The position numbers and the translations under genes were made by a program. A stretch of DNA of 24,367 nucleotides from Streptomyces sp. NBC_01142. Its GTDB lineage: Bacteria; Actinomycetota; Actinomycetes; Streptomycetales; Streptomycetaceae. Shown piece by piece: positions 14,926 to 23,440 of this stretch; position 1 is the stretch's first letter; every line of letters begins with the position of its first letter. Below the pieces are notes generated by a model, which saw only the letters and a program-made list of their open reading frames with translations, ran no database searches and was not told where the DNA came from. The stretch spans positions 1 to 24,367 of the forward strand of contig NZ_JAPEOR010000013.1 in the NCBI RefSeq assembly GCF_026341125.1, read 5' to 3'.

Positions 14926-15861
14926 TCAGCGCGCTTGATGTGCTGCGAGGTGGATGACGTCGGCGTAGAGGCTGAAGAGGCGCGGTCGTGGACGGTTGTC
15001 CGCCGCCGCCACTTCTTGGTACTCGAGGAGCTGGGTCCAGCAGCGGGCCGCGAGGTGGCGGGCGTGCGTGCCGGTCCAGGGCTGGGGGAGGAGCTCGGGT
15101 GGGAGGAACGGGTCGGGTTCCATGGCGCGGGAGAACTCGGCTGCGAGTTCGATGGCGATGGTCAACTGCTCGGTATCGGTCGGGCTTGCGGTGTCGTCGA
15201 GTTGGTCGAGCCGGGCCTGGGCGAGTACGGCGAGCCGGTCATAGCGCTCGGCGATCTCTGCCAGGGGCCAGAGTTCGGAGGCGAGGTCGGTGGGGGCCCG
15301 GTGTTCGCCGATGCGCAGGTCGCTGCTGGTGAGGAAGGTGACGGCATCCAGGATGCCGAGCTGTCGCGCCTGGGCCTCGACGTGTTTCTCGATGGGGTTG
15401 GCGCTGACGTACAGACCGCCCTGGACGGCGGCTGCGCCGAGCCTGAGGAGGGAGTCGCGCAGGGTGTCGCGGGCGGCTCTGGCTGATTCCGGGATGGCGA
15501 ACGCGAAGAGGTGCCAGATGCCGCCCCACGGGGCGTGACCGTGGTCCTGTTGGTACGCGTAGCGGACGTATTCGACGTTCGGCGCAAGGGATCCGGTGAC
15601 GTCGGCGGTGGCACGCAGCAGGGCTTTGCGGCCGCGGCCTTCGTGGGTGAAGCGGCCTTCGGCGACGAGTCGTTTGATGCACAGGCGTACTTGCTGATCG
15701 CTCATTCCCAGGGTGCCCGCGATGGTGTAGAGCTCGCCGGCGTCGACGGTGCCGTCCTCGCGGACCATGGCATGCACGAGCAGGCGGGTGGGGATCTCGG
15801 GGGCGGCTTCGGGCATGGGCCGATCATAGGTGTGCGGGATGCGCCTCTCCCCGGTGGTCAC
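14926..15861 (-). CDS. PaaX-family transcriptional regulator
   Basis: The product has about 311 residues. The N-terminal winged helix (TRLLVHAMVREDGTVDAGEL, then MSDQQVRLCIKRLVAEGRF) and the central PaaX domain (WHLFAFAIPES, LRDSLLRLGAAAVQGGLYVS) match the PaaX family, which includes the phenylacetyl-CoA-responsive repressor of E. coli. No phenylacetate genes lie nearby, so the ligand is unknown. The GTG at 15861 overlaps the stop of the upstream GNAT gene (GTGA) and has a GGAG 9-10 bases before it, suggesting translational coupling. The ATG at 15816 would give a shorter N-terminus closer to the family norm. Confidence 0.85.
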   Translation of the reverse strand: MTTGERRIPHTYDRPMPEAAPEIPTRLLVHAMVREDGTVDAGELYTIAGTLGMSDQQVRLCIKRLVAEGRFTHEGRGRKALLRATADVTGSLAPNVEYVRYAYQQDHGHAPWGGIWHLFAFAIPESARAARDTLRDSLLRLGAAAVQGGLYVSANPIEKHVEAQARQLGILDAVTFLTSSDLRIGEHRAPTDLASELWPLAEIAERYDRLAVLAQARLDQLDDTASPTDTEQLTIAIELAAEFSRAMEPDPFLPPELLPQPWTGTHARHLAARCWTQLLEYQEVAAADNRPRPRLFSLYADVIHLAAHQAR

Positions 15862-16532
15862 GGCCGCTCTCCGGCAGGTGGGGCGACCTCTCCCACGGGT
15901 GGGGCGATGGAGCGGTGCATGGTGGTGACGGCGCCGAACCCTATCAGACGTCGCAGGTAGGGCGTCTGTTCGGTGCGGACCCCGGTGAATCCGTGCCGTT
16001 CGTACAGGGCGCGTGCGCGGGGATTGACGTCGATGACGTCAAGCCGGACCTCGCCGCAGAGGTGGTCGGCGGCGACCCGGAACGTCTCCCGCAGGAGCAG
16101 GCTGCCGATGCCGTTGCCGCGGAAGTCCGCGTCGACTGCGATGCCGTCCATGACCAGCTGCCCTGGCGCCGGGGTGCGTTCGAGCAGGGCCAGAACGGCG
16201 AGTCGTGGGATTCCCCTGAACAGGCCGTACGTATTGAGGACGTCGGTCACTCCTCCGCCGGTGAGCCCGCGCCCGCCGAGCTGGAACCCGGCCACTCCCA
16301 CTACCCGGTCACCGGCGAGTGCCACCACGGCCCGGTCCCGGTGCAGATGTGTCGCGATGAAGTCCCTGCCTGTGGCCGGTGGGTTGAGCGCTGCGCCCAG
16401 TTTCCGGCCGAACGCCTCCCAGTACAGCTCGGCGACGCGTTCCTCGGCTCCGTCCGGCACGCCCCGCCGGACGGTCACCGGTCCGCCTGCAGCGGTGCTC
16501 CTCGCGTCCCGCGTGTTCTCCGTGTTGGCCAT
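15858..16532 (-). CDS. GNAT-family N-acetyltransferase
   Basis: The product has 224 residues. The acetyl-CoA-binding motif A is visible as MDGIAVDADFRGNGIGSLLL, preceded by the beta-strand VVALAGDRVVGVAGFQLG and followed by the C-terminal LDVIDVNPRARALYERHGFT, the standard GNAT layout. The substrate is unknown. GGAGGG lies 7 bases before the ATG. Its 3' end overlaps the PaaX-family gene, so the two form a bicistronic operon. The upstream intergenic region is AT-rich and contains small dyads that may be operators. Confidence 0.88.
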   Translation of the reverse strand: MANTENTRDARSTAAGGPVTVRRGVPDGAEERVAELYWEAFGRKLGAALNPPATGRDFIATHLHRDRAVVALAGDRVVGVAGFQLGGRGLTGGGVTDVLNTYGLFRGIPRLAVLALLERTPAPGQLVMDGIAVDADFRGNGIGSLLLRETFRVAADHLCGEVRLDVIDVNPRARALYERHGFTGVRTEQTPYLRRLIGFGAVTTMHRSIAPPVGEVAPPAGERP

Positions 16533-16634
16533 TTTTGGCCCTCCTCGCTTCTCGTCCTGCGCGCCGTAGCGATGTCACTATCTACTGTAGTACGTTCGTA
16601 TGGAACACGAGAGTTTCTTAATCAATAGATAGAG
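16533..16634. promoter_or_regulatory. Divergent promoter region, GNAT-PaaX operon versus hydrolase
   Basis: This AT-rich interval separates divergent genes. It contains a near-palindrome CTACTGTAG at 16582-16590 and TACGTTCGTA at 16591-16600, adjacent to each other. Such dyads are typical repressor sites and PaaX is an obvious candidate ligand-responsive repressor, but no consensus was tested. Confidence 0.4.
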
Positions 16635-17516
16635 GTGAATGTGCGATCACGACAACGTGGGGGTGTGCCCGGGAGCAGGCGTCGCCGGGCGAAAGCAGTG
16701 ATCTGGTCCCTGGTCGGCGTGCTGCTGGTGACGCCGGGGCTGGGCGGAGTGGTGATCTGGCAGAACTCCTACGACATCCGGGAGGAGCGAGTCGTCCTCC
16801 GGCATGGTGGAGGTGCGCTCGATGGCGTCCTGGCCACACCGAAGGAGGGCCGGGGGCCGTACGGGCTGGTCGTCTTCGTTCACGGGGACGGGCCGGTCGA
16901 CGCAACCCATGACACCTTCTACCGGCCGCTGTGGGAGTCGTTCGCCAGAGCCGGGTACGCCTCACTGTCCTGGAGCAAGCCCGGCGTGGGGGGCTCGTCG
17001 GGCAACTGGCTGGACCAGAGCATGGAGGACCGGGTCGACGAGACCATGGATGCCATCTCCTGGGCGCGTCAGCGGCCGGACATCGACAGTCGCCGCATCG
17101 GACTGTGGGGGGCGAGCCAGGCGGGATGGGTGCTGCCCAAGGTCGCAGCCCGCACTCCCGGCCTGCGGTTCGTCATCGCCGTATCCCCGGCCGTGAACTG
17201 GCAGCAGCAAGGCCGCTACCACCTCCTCGCCCAGATGCGCGAGGACGGAGCCTCCGCCGAGCAGGTCGAGGCGGCGCTGCGGCGGAGGGAGATCACGCTG
17301 CAACTGGCTTCGTTGATGTCTAGGAACAGCGTTTGTCGACTGGTTCCGGAGTCAGTTGGTGATCATGCGGTTCTTGAATGTCGAGCAGAAGTGACGGCGT
17401 TCTCGCGGGGCGGCGAGAAAAGGGAAGGCGGAAGCCAACTGGCCGTTGACAGGATGTCCGCGCTGAACACCCGAGGGGAAAGGACCCCACGACCGTGGCT
17501 CGTGCCATTACTTTGA
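16635..17516 (+). pseudogene. Alpha/beta hydrolase, C-terminally truncated
   Basis: The N-terminus has a membrane anchor or uncleaved signal (AVIWSLVGVLLVTPGLGGVV). The alpha/beta hydrolase fold follows: GLVVFVHGDGPVDATHDTFY (oxyanion region), YASLSWSKPGVGGSSGNW, and the nucleophile elbow GLWGASQAGWVLPKV. After about residue 227 (near 17313) the sequence stops resembling the family, and a run of low-conservation residues continues to 17516, overlapping the next gene. The Asp and His of the catalytic triad are missing. A deletion or insertion scar near 17313 is the likely cause. GTG at 16635 or at 16641 may be the start; AGAGGTG precedes the latter. Confidence 0.75.
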
Positions 17517-17905
17517 TCCGCTCCACCGCCCTGTCCGACGTCGCCGAGTACGCCTACGCGGCCACTGCGCCCGCCGAGTCACGCCTGATCTTCCTTGCAG
17601 GGGCGTGTCCGCTGAACGATGACGGCTCCACAGCAGCGATCGGGGACTACGAGGGCCAAGCGGCGAAAGCCATCGAGAACATGCAGGCCGCTCTTACTGC
17701 CTCAGGCGCGTCACTCCAGGACGTCATTAGCACACGGGTTCTCGTCGCATCGGCCCGGCGGGAGGACCTGGTGGCCGCCTGGCAGGTTGTCCGGGACTCG
17801 TTCGCTGACCATGACGTCCCCAGCACGTTGATGGGCGTCACCGTGCTCGGCTACAAGGACCAACTCGTCGAGATCGAGGCCGTCGCCGCCGTGCTCGATT
17901 CTTGA
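17495..17905 (+). CDS. RidA/YjgF family protein
   Basis: The product has 136 residues, the family's usual length. The GTG at 17495 follows GAGGGGAAAGGA. Core features are the opening strand YAATAPAESRLIFLAGACPL, the AKAIENMQAALTASGASLQD helix, DVISTRVLVAS with the active-site Arg of the family, and the final VEIEAVAAVLDS with its conserved Glu. RidA proteins hydrolyse reactive enamine/imine intermediates; subfamilies differ in substrate, so I do not name it further. Its start lies within the run-on tail of the truncated hydrolase. It is followed by a perfect terminator hairpin. Confidence 0.9.
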   Translation: MARAITLIRSTALSDVAEYAYAATAPAESRLIFLAGACPLNDDGSTAAIGDYEGQAAKAIENMQAALTASGASLQDVISTRVLVASARREDLVAAWQVVRDSFADHDVPSTLMGVTVLGYKDQLVEIEAVAAVLDS

Positions 17906-17934
17906 GACATCTTCCAAGGACACCGCAAACGCGG

Positions 17935-17968
17935 GATGGCCAGCCGTCCGCCAGGACGGCTGGCCATC
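17935..17968. terminator. Strong bidirectional hairpin terminator
   Basis: GATGGCCAGCCGTCC pairs perfectly with GGACGGCTGGCCATC around a GCCA loop: a 15-bp stem with a 4-base loop. It lies between the convergent ridA-like gene and istB, so it can stop transcription from both sides. No poly-T tail follows, which is common in Streptomyces. Confidence 0.8.
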
Positions 17969-17986
17969 GAGGAACGTAGGCTGCGG

Positions 17987-18783
17987 TCAGCCGGCCTTGG
18001 CGGGCTCTTCGGCTCGGGCTCGGGTGCTGGCGAGGCGGTAGGAGTCGGTACCGGTCTCGATAATGGTGCCGTTGAAGGTGAGGCGGTCGACGATGGCAGC
18101 GCAGAGTCGGGGATCAGTGAAGGTCTTGGTCCAGCCCCCGAAGGACTCGTTGGAGGCGATGGCGACGCTGTTCTTCTCCTCGCGCTCGGTCAGAACCTGG
18201 AAGAGGAGTTCAGCGCCGCGGCGGTCCAGTTCCATGTAGCCCAACTCGTCGATGCACAAAAGATCGACGCGTCCGTAACGGGCGATGGTCTTGTTCAGCT
18301 GCTTCTCGTCGGCGGCCTCGACCAGTTCGTTCACCAGCTTCGTGGCGAGCGTGTAGCGGACTCGGTAGCCCTTTTTGGCCGCCTCGGTGCCCAGGGCGAT
18401 GAGCATGTGGGACTTGCCGGTGCCGGAGTCCCCGATCAGGCAGAGCGGCTGGCTCTTCTTGATCCATTCACAGCTGGCGAGTGTGTGGATGGTCGCCGCG
18501 TCGATGTTGGGGTTGGCGTCGAAGTCGAAGGCCCGCAGGGATTTCTCTCGCGGGAAGCCGGCCGCCTTGATCCGTCGTTCCGAGCGGCGGCGGGACCGGT
18601 CGTCGCACTCGGTCATCAGTAGTTCGGCAAGGAAGCCGCGTAGGTCATCTGGTCCTTCATCGCCCGGTCGGCGATGTCGGAGAACTCGTTGCGGATCGAG
18701 GGCAGTCGCAGCATTCGGCAGGCGGTGTCGATGGCGGCGTCGGCGGCCTGCTCGGTCAAGCCTCGCTGGCGGGGCAGGGTCAC
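17987..18783 (-). pseudogene. istB: IS21 helper ATPase IstB, frameshifted
   Basis: IstB is the AAA+ target-selection partner of the IS21 transposase. A GTG at 18783 starts LPRQRGLTEQAADAAIDTAC and runs to MKDQMTYAA. The frame must then shift to continue as FLAELLMTECDDRSRRRSER; one G inserted near 18640 would give TYAGFLAELLM as in relatives. The rest is intact: Walker A LIGDSGTGKSHMLIALG, Walker B DLLCIDELGYMEL, sensor region SNESFGGWTKTF and C-terminal RLTFNGTIIETGTDSYRL. Without the lost base the protein is split, so I call it a pseudogene. A sequencing error in the GCGG(G)C run is possible. Confidence 0.8.
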
Positions 18784-20253
18784 TGGGCTTCTCCCTCACG
18801 GTGGTCACCGCCGCTGATTCGGCGGTGGCGGAGCAATTGGTCATAGGGGGTCACCGACGGCAGCGGCCTAGTGTCCGCAGGAAGGTGCGCGAGCCGCCAT
18901 TCATGCAGGGACGTCACCATCGCCGGCGGGTTCCCGGAAATCATCTGGCCTGCCGCAGGGACGGGTTCGGTCTCGGCCTGGGCAGTCTTACGGGCCTCCA
19001 GGGCGACTGCGTCCGCGGTCATGGCGCCGGCTCGCAGGGGCCGCGGCCAGGCCAGCGACGACATGCTCGTGAGGCAGGTGACGGCCCAGCAGGAGGACCT
19101 CGATCAGGGCCCGGGTGCCGTCCCGCTCACCGTGGATCTTGCGGGCCTGGTCCCACCAGGCGTCGTGGACCGGGGTGAATCTTCCTGCCGAGCGGGCCTG
19201 TTCGAGGGCTGTGGAGCCGGGGAACGCGCCGGGTTTGCGGACCAGGACTTCCAGGTAGTGGTCCAGGTCCAGACGGACGGCGCCCTTCGCGATCAGCCGC
19301 TCGTGCCGGGCCACTTCCACGTTCTGGTCGTAAACCACCAGATGGGAAGCATGCAGCACGACGCGCACGCGTTTGCCGATCAGCCGGATCGGGACCGAGT
19401 AGCGGTTGGTGCGGACCGGGATCTGTCCGTAGCGGTCGACCCGCGGGGTGAAGAGCCGGCCCGTCTCGAACGGTTCCTCGGGCAACGGCATCAGCAGCGG
19501 TTGTTCGAGTGCGAAGTACTCCGCGACCGTCTTGGGCCTGGACCCGATGCGGCGGGCGTCGTCCTGCCGGTCCCACTGTTCGACCATCTCGTTCAGTTCG
19601 GCGAGAGAGGAGACTTCGGGGACGGGGACGAAGTGGTTGCGGCGGAAGTAGCCGATCATCCCTTCGACGCCGCCCTTCTCGTGGGCGCCTTCGATGCCGG
19701 GTCGGCAGTAGAAGCTCTCGATGCCGAAGTGCGAGCGGAAGGCGATCCACCGGTCGGCCTCGACTCTTCCCCGGCTCTGCCCCAGCACCCTGGCGACGGC
19801 GGCTTTCAGGTTGTCGTAGCGGACCTTGGTCCTCGGCACTCCGCCCAGGGTCCGCAGTGCGTGGACGTGGCCTTCGAAGAAGGCTTCCGGGCCGCAGGAG
19901 GCGAACACGCGGTGGACGGCCTTGCCCGAGTACGACAGCCGGAAGGAGAAGAGGTAGCAGGTCACCAGCTCGCCGGCCAGGCGCACGGTCACGTCACCGA
20001 AGTCGGCCTCCGCCTCGTGGCCCGGCAGGTGAGTCTGCGGGACGAACGCCTCCAGCGGTGCCTTGCCGGATTTGACCAGGATCTCGGGCCTCCGGCCGGC
20101 GACGTAGTAGCGCACGACGCCGTAGGAGACGTCCGCCCCGTGCTCCTCGACCAGCCGGTGGAAGATGCGAGTGACCGTGTGCCGCTGCTTGCGCGGCGCG
20201 TCCAGATCCGCCCGCAGGATCTCGTCGATCACCGTCTTGTACGGGTCCAGCAT
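18780..20253 (-). pseudogene. istA: IS21 transposase IstA, N-terminally truncated and frameshifted
   Basis: The frame starting at 20253 begins LDPYKTVIDEILRADLDAPR, which corresponds to a region after the N-terminal HTH of full IstA proteins. The DDE core is present: EADFGDVTVRLAGE (first Asp), TKVRYDNLKAAVARVLG (second Asp) and KGGVEGMIGYFRRNHF (Glu), followed by the C-terminal beta domain FTPRVDRYGQIPVRTNRYS. Near 19045 one extra C in a CCCC run breaks the frame. Removing it gives GLAAALRAGAMTADAVALEA and the normal C-terminus ending HREGEAQ at 18780, overlapping istB. The missing N-terminus and the frameshift make it inactive. Confidence 0.82.
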
Positions 20254-20305
20254 CGTGGCTCGGGGAGGCCAGGGCCCCGGCGTTTGCCCGGCTCGTCCGG
20301 TTTGA

Positions 20306-20713
20306 TCATGTGATGCCGTAGAGAGCGAGGACGCGGGGGCGGTCGGTGTGAGCTCGGCGTCCGGCGGTGGTGTTGACGTAGCCGGCGAGCTTGAGTGCGC
20401 TGCGGATCAGGTCACGGAGGGCAGCGAGGACGGCGGGCGCGTTGTGGGTTCTGACCTGGGACTTATCCTCTCCGAAGGCCACATCTCGGACCCAGTGGAC
20501 GGTGTTTTCCACCGTCCAGTGCCCGCGGGCCCAAGACGCGATCTCGGCCGCGCTCGCTTCTTCGGCGGTCAGGTCGGTGATGGCATAGACGGTCTCGCTG
20601 GACCATTTCTTGGCTCCGTAGAGGCGGCGTCGGCGCTGGATCCTCAGGGCCTGGGCCGCGTAGGGAAAGAGAAGGCCCGCGACGGTGACGACCTGGACGA
20701 TCCGTTGAGGTTG
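20306..20713 (-). pseudogene. ISAs1-type transposase C-terminal fragment
   Basis: The end of the open frame at 20306-21157 reads RIVQVVTVAGLLFPYAAQAL, KKWSSETVYAITDLTAEEAS, GHWTVENTVHWVRDVAFGED and KSQVRTHNAPAVLAALRDLI, then RPRVLALYGIT. This is the C-terminal third of an ISAs1-family DDE transposase, including the Glu-containing WTVEN-xx-HWVRD motif. It is joined in frame to an unrelated IS256-type segment and stops beside the truncated istA. Confidence 0.82.
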
Positions 20714-21157
20714 CTGGCGGGCTGCGGAGAGGCGGCCGTCGAAGGTGATGTCGAAGGCGTTCAGCGCAGTCTTCCAGCGGCTGGTCCAGCGGGCTTGTCC
20801 CTTGCCCGTCGGGTCCAGCGACATGATTGCCATGTAGACGCGCTTCAGTGCGGCCTGCTCGTTGGGGAAGTGGCCGCGGGCCTTGACCGCCCGGCGGATC
20901 CTGGCGTTCACGGACTCGATGGCGTTGGTGGTGCAGACGATCCGGCGGATCTCGCTGTCGAAGCGGAGGAACGGGGGTAACTCCTCCCAGGCGTTCTCCC
21001 ACAGCCTGACGATTGCCGGGTACTTCTTGCCCCATGCGTCGGCGAACTCGGCCAACCGGTCCAGCGCTGCCTCTTCGGTAGCGGTCATGCCCTTGTCCGC
21101 GAGGAGTGCTTGCGACCACGGGTACAGCCCGACCTCGCCGTGCAACAGCGACACCAC
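20714..21157 (-). pseudogene. IS256-type (Mutator) transposase C-terminal fragment
   Basis: From about residue 24 of this open frame the sequence follows IS256-family transposases: LDRLAEFADAWGKKYPAIVR, FDSEIRRIVCTTNAIESVNA, RIRRAVKARGHFPNEQAALK and SLDPTGKGQARWTSRWKTAL, ending NAFDITFDGRLSAARQ close to the family's normal C-terminus. The Glu of the DDE triad in TTNAIESVN is present but the two Asp residues are missing. The first 23 residues (SLLHGEVGLYPWSQALLADK) are of unknown origin and the frame remains open upstream into the end of the IclR-family gene. Confidence 0.82.
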
Positions 21158-21191
21158 CTCCTCGCCCTTGTCGGGGCCGATTGGCGCCGGA

Positions 21192-22001
21192 TCAGCCGGT
21201 CGGCTGCGCGACGGTGGCGATGGGCCGCGCCTCCCATGCCGCCCAGTCGGCGCTGATGGCGCTCGCCGTGCGCAGCAGCAACGGCAGATGGTGCTCGACG
21301 AGGTGCTCGATCGGGGTTTCTGCGGCGTGGGCGTTGACGTTCAGCGCGGCGACAGTGCGGCCCTGCCCATTGCGGATGGGTGCCGCGATGGAGCGGATGC
21401 CGGGGGCCAGCTCCTGATCGGTCACCACCCAGCCCTTGGCCCGCACATTGCGCAGCACCTCGTCCAGCTCGTCCCGCTCGGTGCGGTGACTCGGCTCGAT
21501 GCCCGACCGGCTGGGCGTGGCGAGGACCCGGTCGAGTTCCTGGGTGTCGAGGGCGGCGAGCAGCACCTTGCCCAGCGAGGTCTGTGCGGCGGGAAAGCGG
21601 GTGCCGATGGTCACCGCGAGCGCCACCAGCTTCGGCATGGCGACCCGGGCGACATACACGACGTCCGAGCCGTCGAGCTGCGCGATCGAGCATGATTCGC
21701 CTGTCTGGGCGACCAGCGAGCGCAGGTGGGGCTCGGCGAGTTCCCAGAGGTTGTGGGACCCGACATAGGCCATGCCCAGCTCGAGCACGCGCGGAGTCAG
21801 CGAGTATCCGGCTTGTTCACTGCGGAGGTATCCGAGCTGCTGAAGCGTGATCAGGACGCGGCGGGCTGTCGGCCGTGCGAGACCTGCCTGGGCGGCCACC
21901 TCGCTCAACGTCATGCACGGCCTACCGGGCTGGAAGCCCCGCAACACGTCGAGGCCGCGCGCGAGTGCCTCGATGAAGTTCGGATCGGCGTCCCGGCGCA
22001 T
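21192..22001 (-). CDS. IclR-family transcriptional regulator
   Basis: The product has 269 residues. The ATG at 22001 is chosen because GGAGGA lies 6 bases before it. The N-terminal winged HTH (MTLSEVAAQAGLARPTARRV then LITLQQLGYLRSEQAGYSLT) is followed by the IclR effector domain (LVAQTGESCSIAQLDGSDVV, FPAAQTSLGKVLLAAL, GWVVTDQELAPGIRSIAAPI). The opening FIEALARGLDVLRGFQPGRP is typical of the PcaR/PcaU/PobR branch, which controls aromatic catabolism. It diverges from the CoA-transferase gene and probably regulates that operon and itself from the shared 280-bp region. Confidence 0.92.
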   Translation of the reverse strand: MRRDADPNFIEALARGLDVLRGFQPGRPCMTLSEVAAQAGLARPTARRVLITLQQLGYLRSEQAGYSLTPRVLELGMAYVGSHNLWELAEPHLRSLVAQTGESCSIAQLDGSDVVYVARVAMPKLVALAVTIGTRFPAAQTSLGKVLLAALDTQELDRVLATPSRSGIEPSHRTERDELDEVLRNVRAKGWVVTDQELAPGIRSIAAPIRNGQGRTVAALNVNAHAAETPIEHLVEHHLPLLLRTASAISADWAAWEARPIATVAQPTG

Positions 22002-22181
22002 CTGTCGTCCTCCACGGAATACGGGTCCCGGCCGGCGTGGCCGCTGGCCGGATGGTTGTCCGACACAACACCCTATCGCCAGCCTGCCTGCGTACAGCCG
22101 CTCGGGCATCCGCCATCCGCGAAGATCTCGCCAACACTTCGGACTGGCGTCCGTTTCTGCTGGCCCATTTCTCCAGCAGAT

Positions 22182-22213
22182 TGGTTGACAGTTTAACCAT
22201 CAGTGCTCAGGCT
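22182..22213 (+). promoter_or_regulatory. Candidate promoter and IclR-type operator of the catabolic operon
   Basis: TTGACA at 22185-22190 is followed after 17 bases by CAGGCT at 22208-22213, a good Streptomyces sigma-70-type pair. The dyad TGGTT-8 bases-AACCA (22182-22199) overlaps the -35 element and lies between the divergent IclR and CoA-transferase genes, where an IclR-family operator is expected. Confidence 0.5.
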
Positions 22214-22282
22214 GTACGTGATGCAGACAGTTGTCCGCAGAGTGGCCAAGTCCGGGAGTCCGGCATGAGGAGTCGTAGTCGA

Positions 22283-23440
22283 ATGAGTGGTGATTCCCGA
22301 GGGCCGCTTGACGGTCTGCTGGTGGCTGACTTCTCCCGCATATTGGCGGGTCCGTACGCGACGATGCTGCTGGCGGACCTCGGCGCCGACGTGGTCAAGG
22401 TCGAGGGCCCGCGAGGAGACGACACGCGTAGCTGGAAGCCGCCGGTGCGGGATGGAGTGTCGACCTACTACCTGGGGGTCAACCGCGGGAAGCGGTCGAT
22501 CCTGCTCGACTTCCGCGACGAGGAGGACGCGCGGCTGGCCAGGGAGCTGGCGCGGCGTGCGGACGTGGTGATCGAGAACTTCAAGCCCGGCGGTCTGGCC
22601 AGGTACGGGCTGGACCACCCCTCGGTGAGCGTCGGCAATCCGGGCGTGGTCTACGCCTCGATCAGCGGATTCGGGCCCGGCCCCGGCCGACACGTCCCGG
22701 GCTACGACCTGATGGTGCAGGCCGTCTCCGGGCTGATGAGCCTGACCGGTGATCCACAGGGGCCGCCGTACCGGGCGGGGATCTCGGTGTTCGACGTGAT
22801 GGCGGGCAACCACGCCGCCATCGGGATCCTCGCCGCACTGCGTCACCGCGACGCCACCGGCCGCGGCCAGCTCGTCGAGGTGAACCTCCTGTCCTCCGCA
22901 CTGACGGGGCTGGTCAACCACAGCTCCGCCTACGTCGCCGGTGGCACCGTGCCCTACCGCATGGGCAACGCGCACCCCAGCGTCTTCCCGTACGAGCCGC
23001 TGCCGACGGCCGACCAGGACCTGATCGTCACAGCCGCGAACAACGGGCAGTTCCGCCAGCTGTGCGAAGTGCTCGGTATACCCCAGTTCGCCGACGACCC
23101 GCGCTTCCGGCGCAACGCCGACCGCACCGAACGCCGCGAGGAGCTCCGGCCGATCCTGGTCGAGCGGTTGCGGACGCGCAGCGCCCTGGAGTGGTTCGAC
23201 CTGCTCATTGAGGCGGGTGTGCCGTGCGGGCCGATCAACACCGTCGACGGCGGGTTCGCCATGGCCGAACGCTTCGGGCTCGACCCGGTCGTCGAGGTCG
23301 GGGAGGCAGACCGGGCGGTACCCACCACCCGGCACCCGATCCGGTTCTCCGAGACCCCCGCTAGCTACCGGCTGCCCCCGCCCGAGTTGAACGAACACGG
23401 CACCGAACTTCGCAAGTGGCTGGAGAGCGAGCATGCCTGA
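22283..23440 (+). CDS. Class III CoA-transferase (CaiB/BaiF family)
   Basis: The product has 385 residues, typical of the family. It opens GPLDGLLVADFSRILAGPYA and continues TMLLADLGADVVKVEGPRGD, YLGVNRGKRSILLDF and RADVVIENFKPGGLARYGL, the standard formyl-CoA-transferase-like series. The catalytic Asp is in HVPGYDLMVQAVSGLMSLTG (about residue 142), followed by PPYRAGISVFDVMAGNHAAI. These enzymes move CoA between carboxylic acids, often activating a dicarboxylate from succinyl-CoA. GAGGAG lies 10 bases before the ATG at 22283; an in-frame ATG at 22265 with GGGAG upstream is an alternative. The stop overlaps the next gene (ATGCCTGA), implying coupled expression with the lyase. Confidence 0.93.
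   Translation: MSGDSRGPLDGLLVADFSRILAGPYATMLLADLGADVVKVEGPRGDDTRSWKPPVRDGVSTYYLGVNRGKRSILLDFRDEEDARLARELARRADVVIENFKPGGLARYGLDHPSVSVGNPGVVYASISGFGPGPGRHVPGYDLMVQAVSGLMSLTGDPQGPPYRAGISVFDVMAGNHAAIGILAALRHRDATGRGQLVEVNLLSSALTGLVNHSSAYVAGGTVPYRMGNAHPSVFPYEPLPTADQDLIVTAANNGQFRQLCEVLGIPQFADDPRFRRNADRTERREELRPILVERLRTRSALEWFDLLIEAGVPCGPINTVDGGFAMAERFGLDPVVEVGEADRAVPTTRHPIRFSETPASYRLPPPELNEHGTELRKWLESEHA

Larger units (their letters stand above)
17987..20253 (-). mobile_element. Degraded IS21-family insertion sequence
   Basis: istA and istB are in the usual order with a 4-bp GTGA overlap. istA lacks its N-terminal HTH part and both genes have a one-base frameshift. I could not identify terminal inverted repeats with confidence; the 5' end of the element appears cut off at about 20300, where the ISAs1-like relic begins. 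Confidence 0.75.

Noticed and set aside
18871..20313. 480-residue plus-strand open frame.
   Set aside because: It is antisense to istA, has no recognisable motif, and is explained by GC-rich third positions of the real gene.
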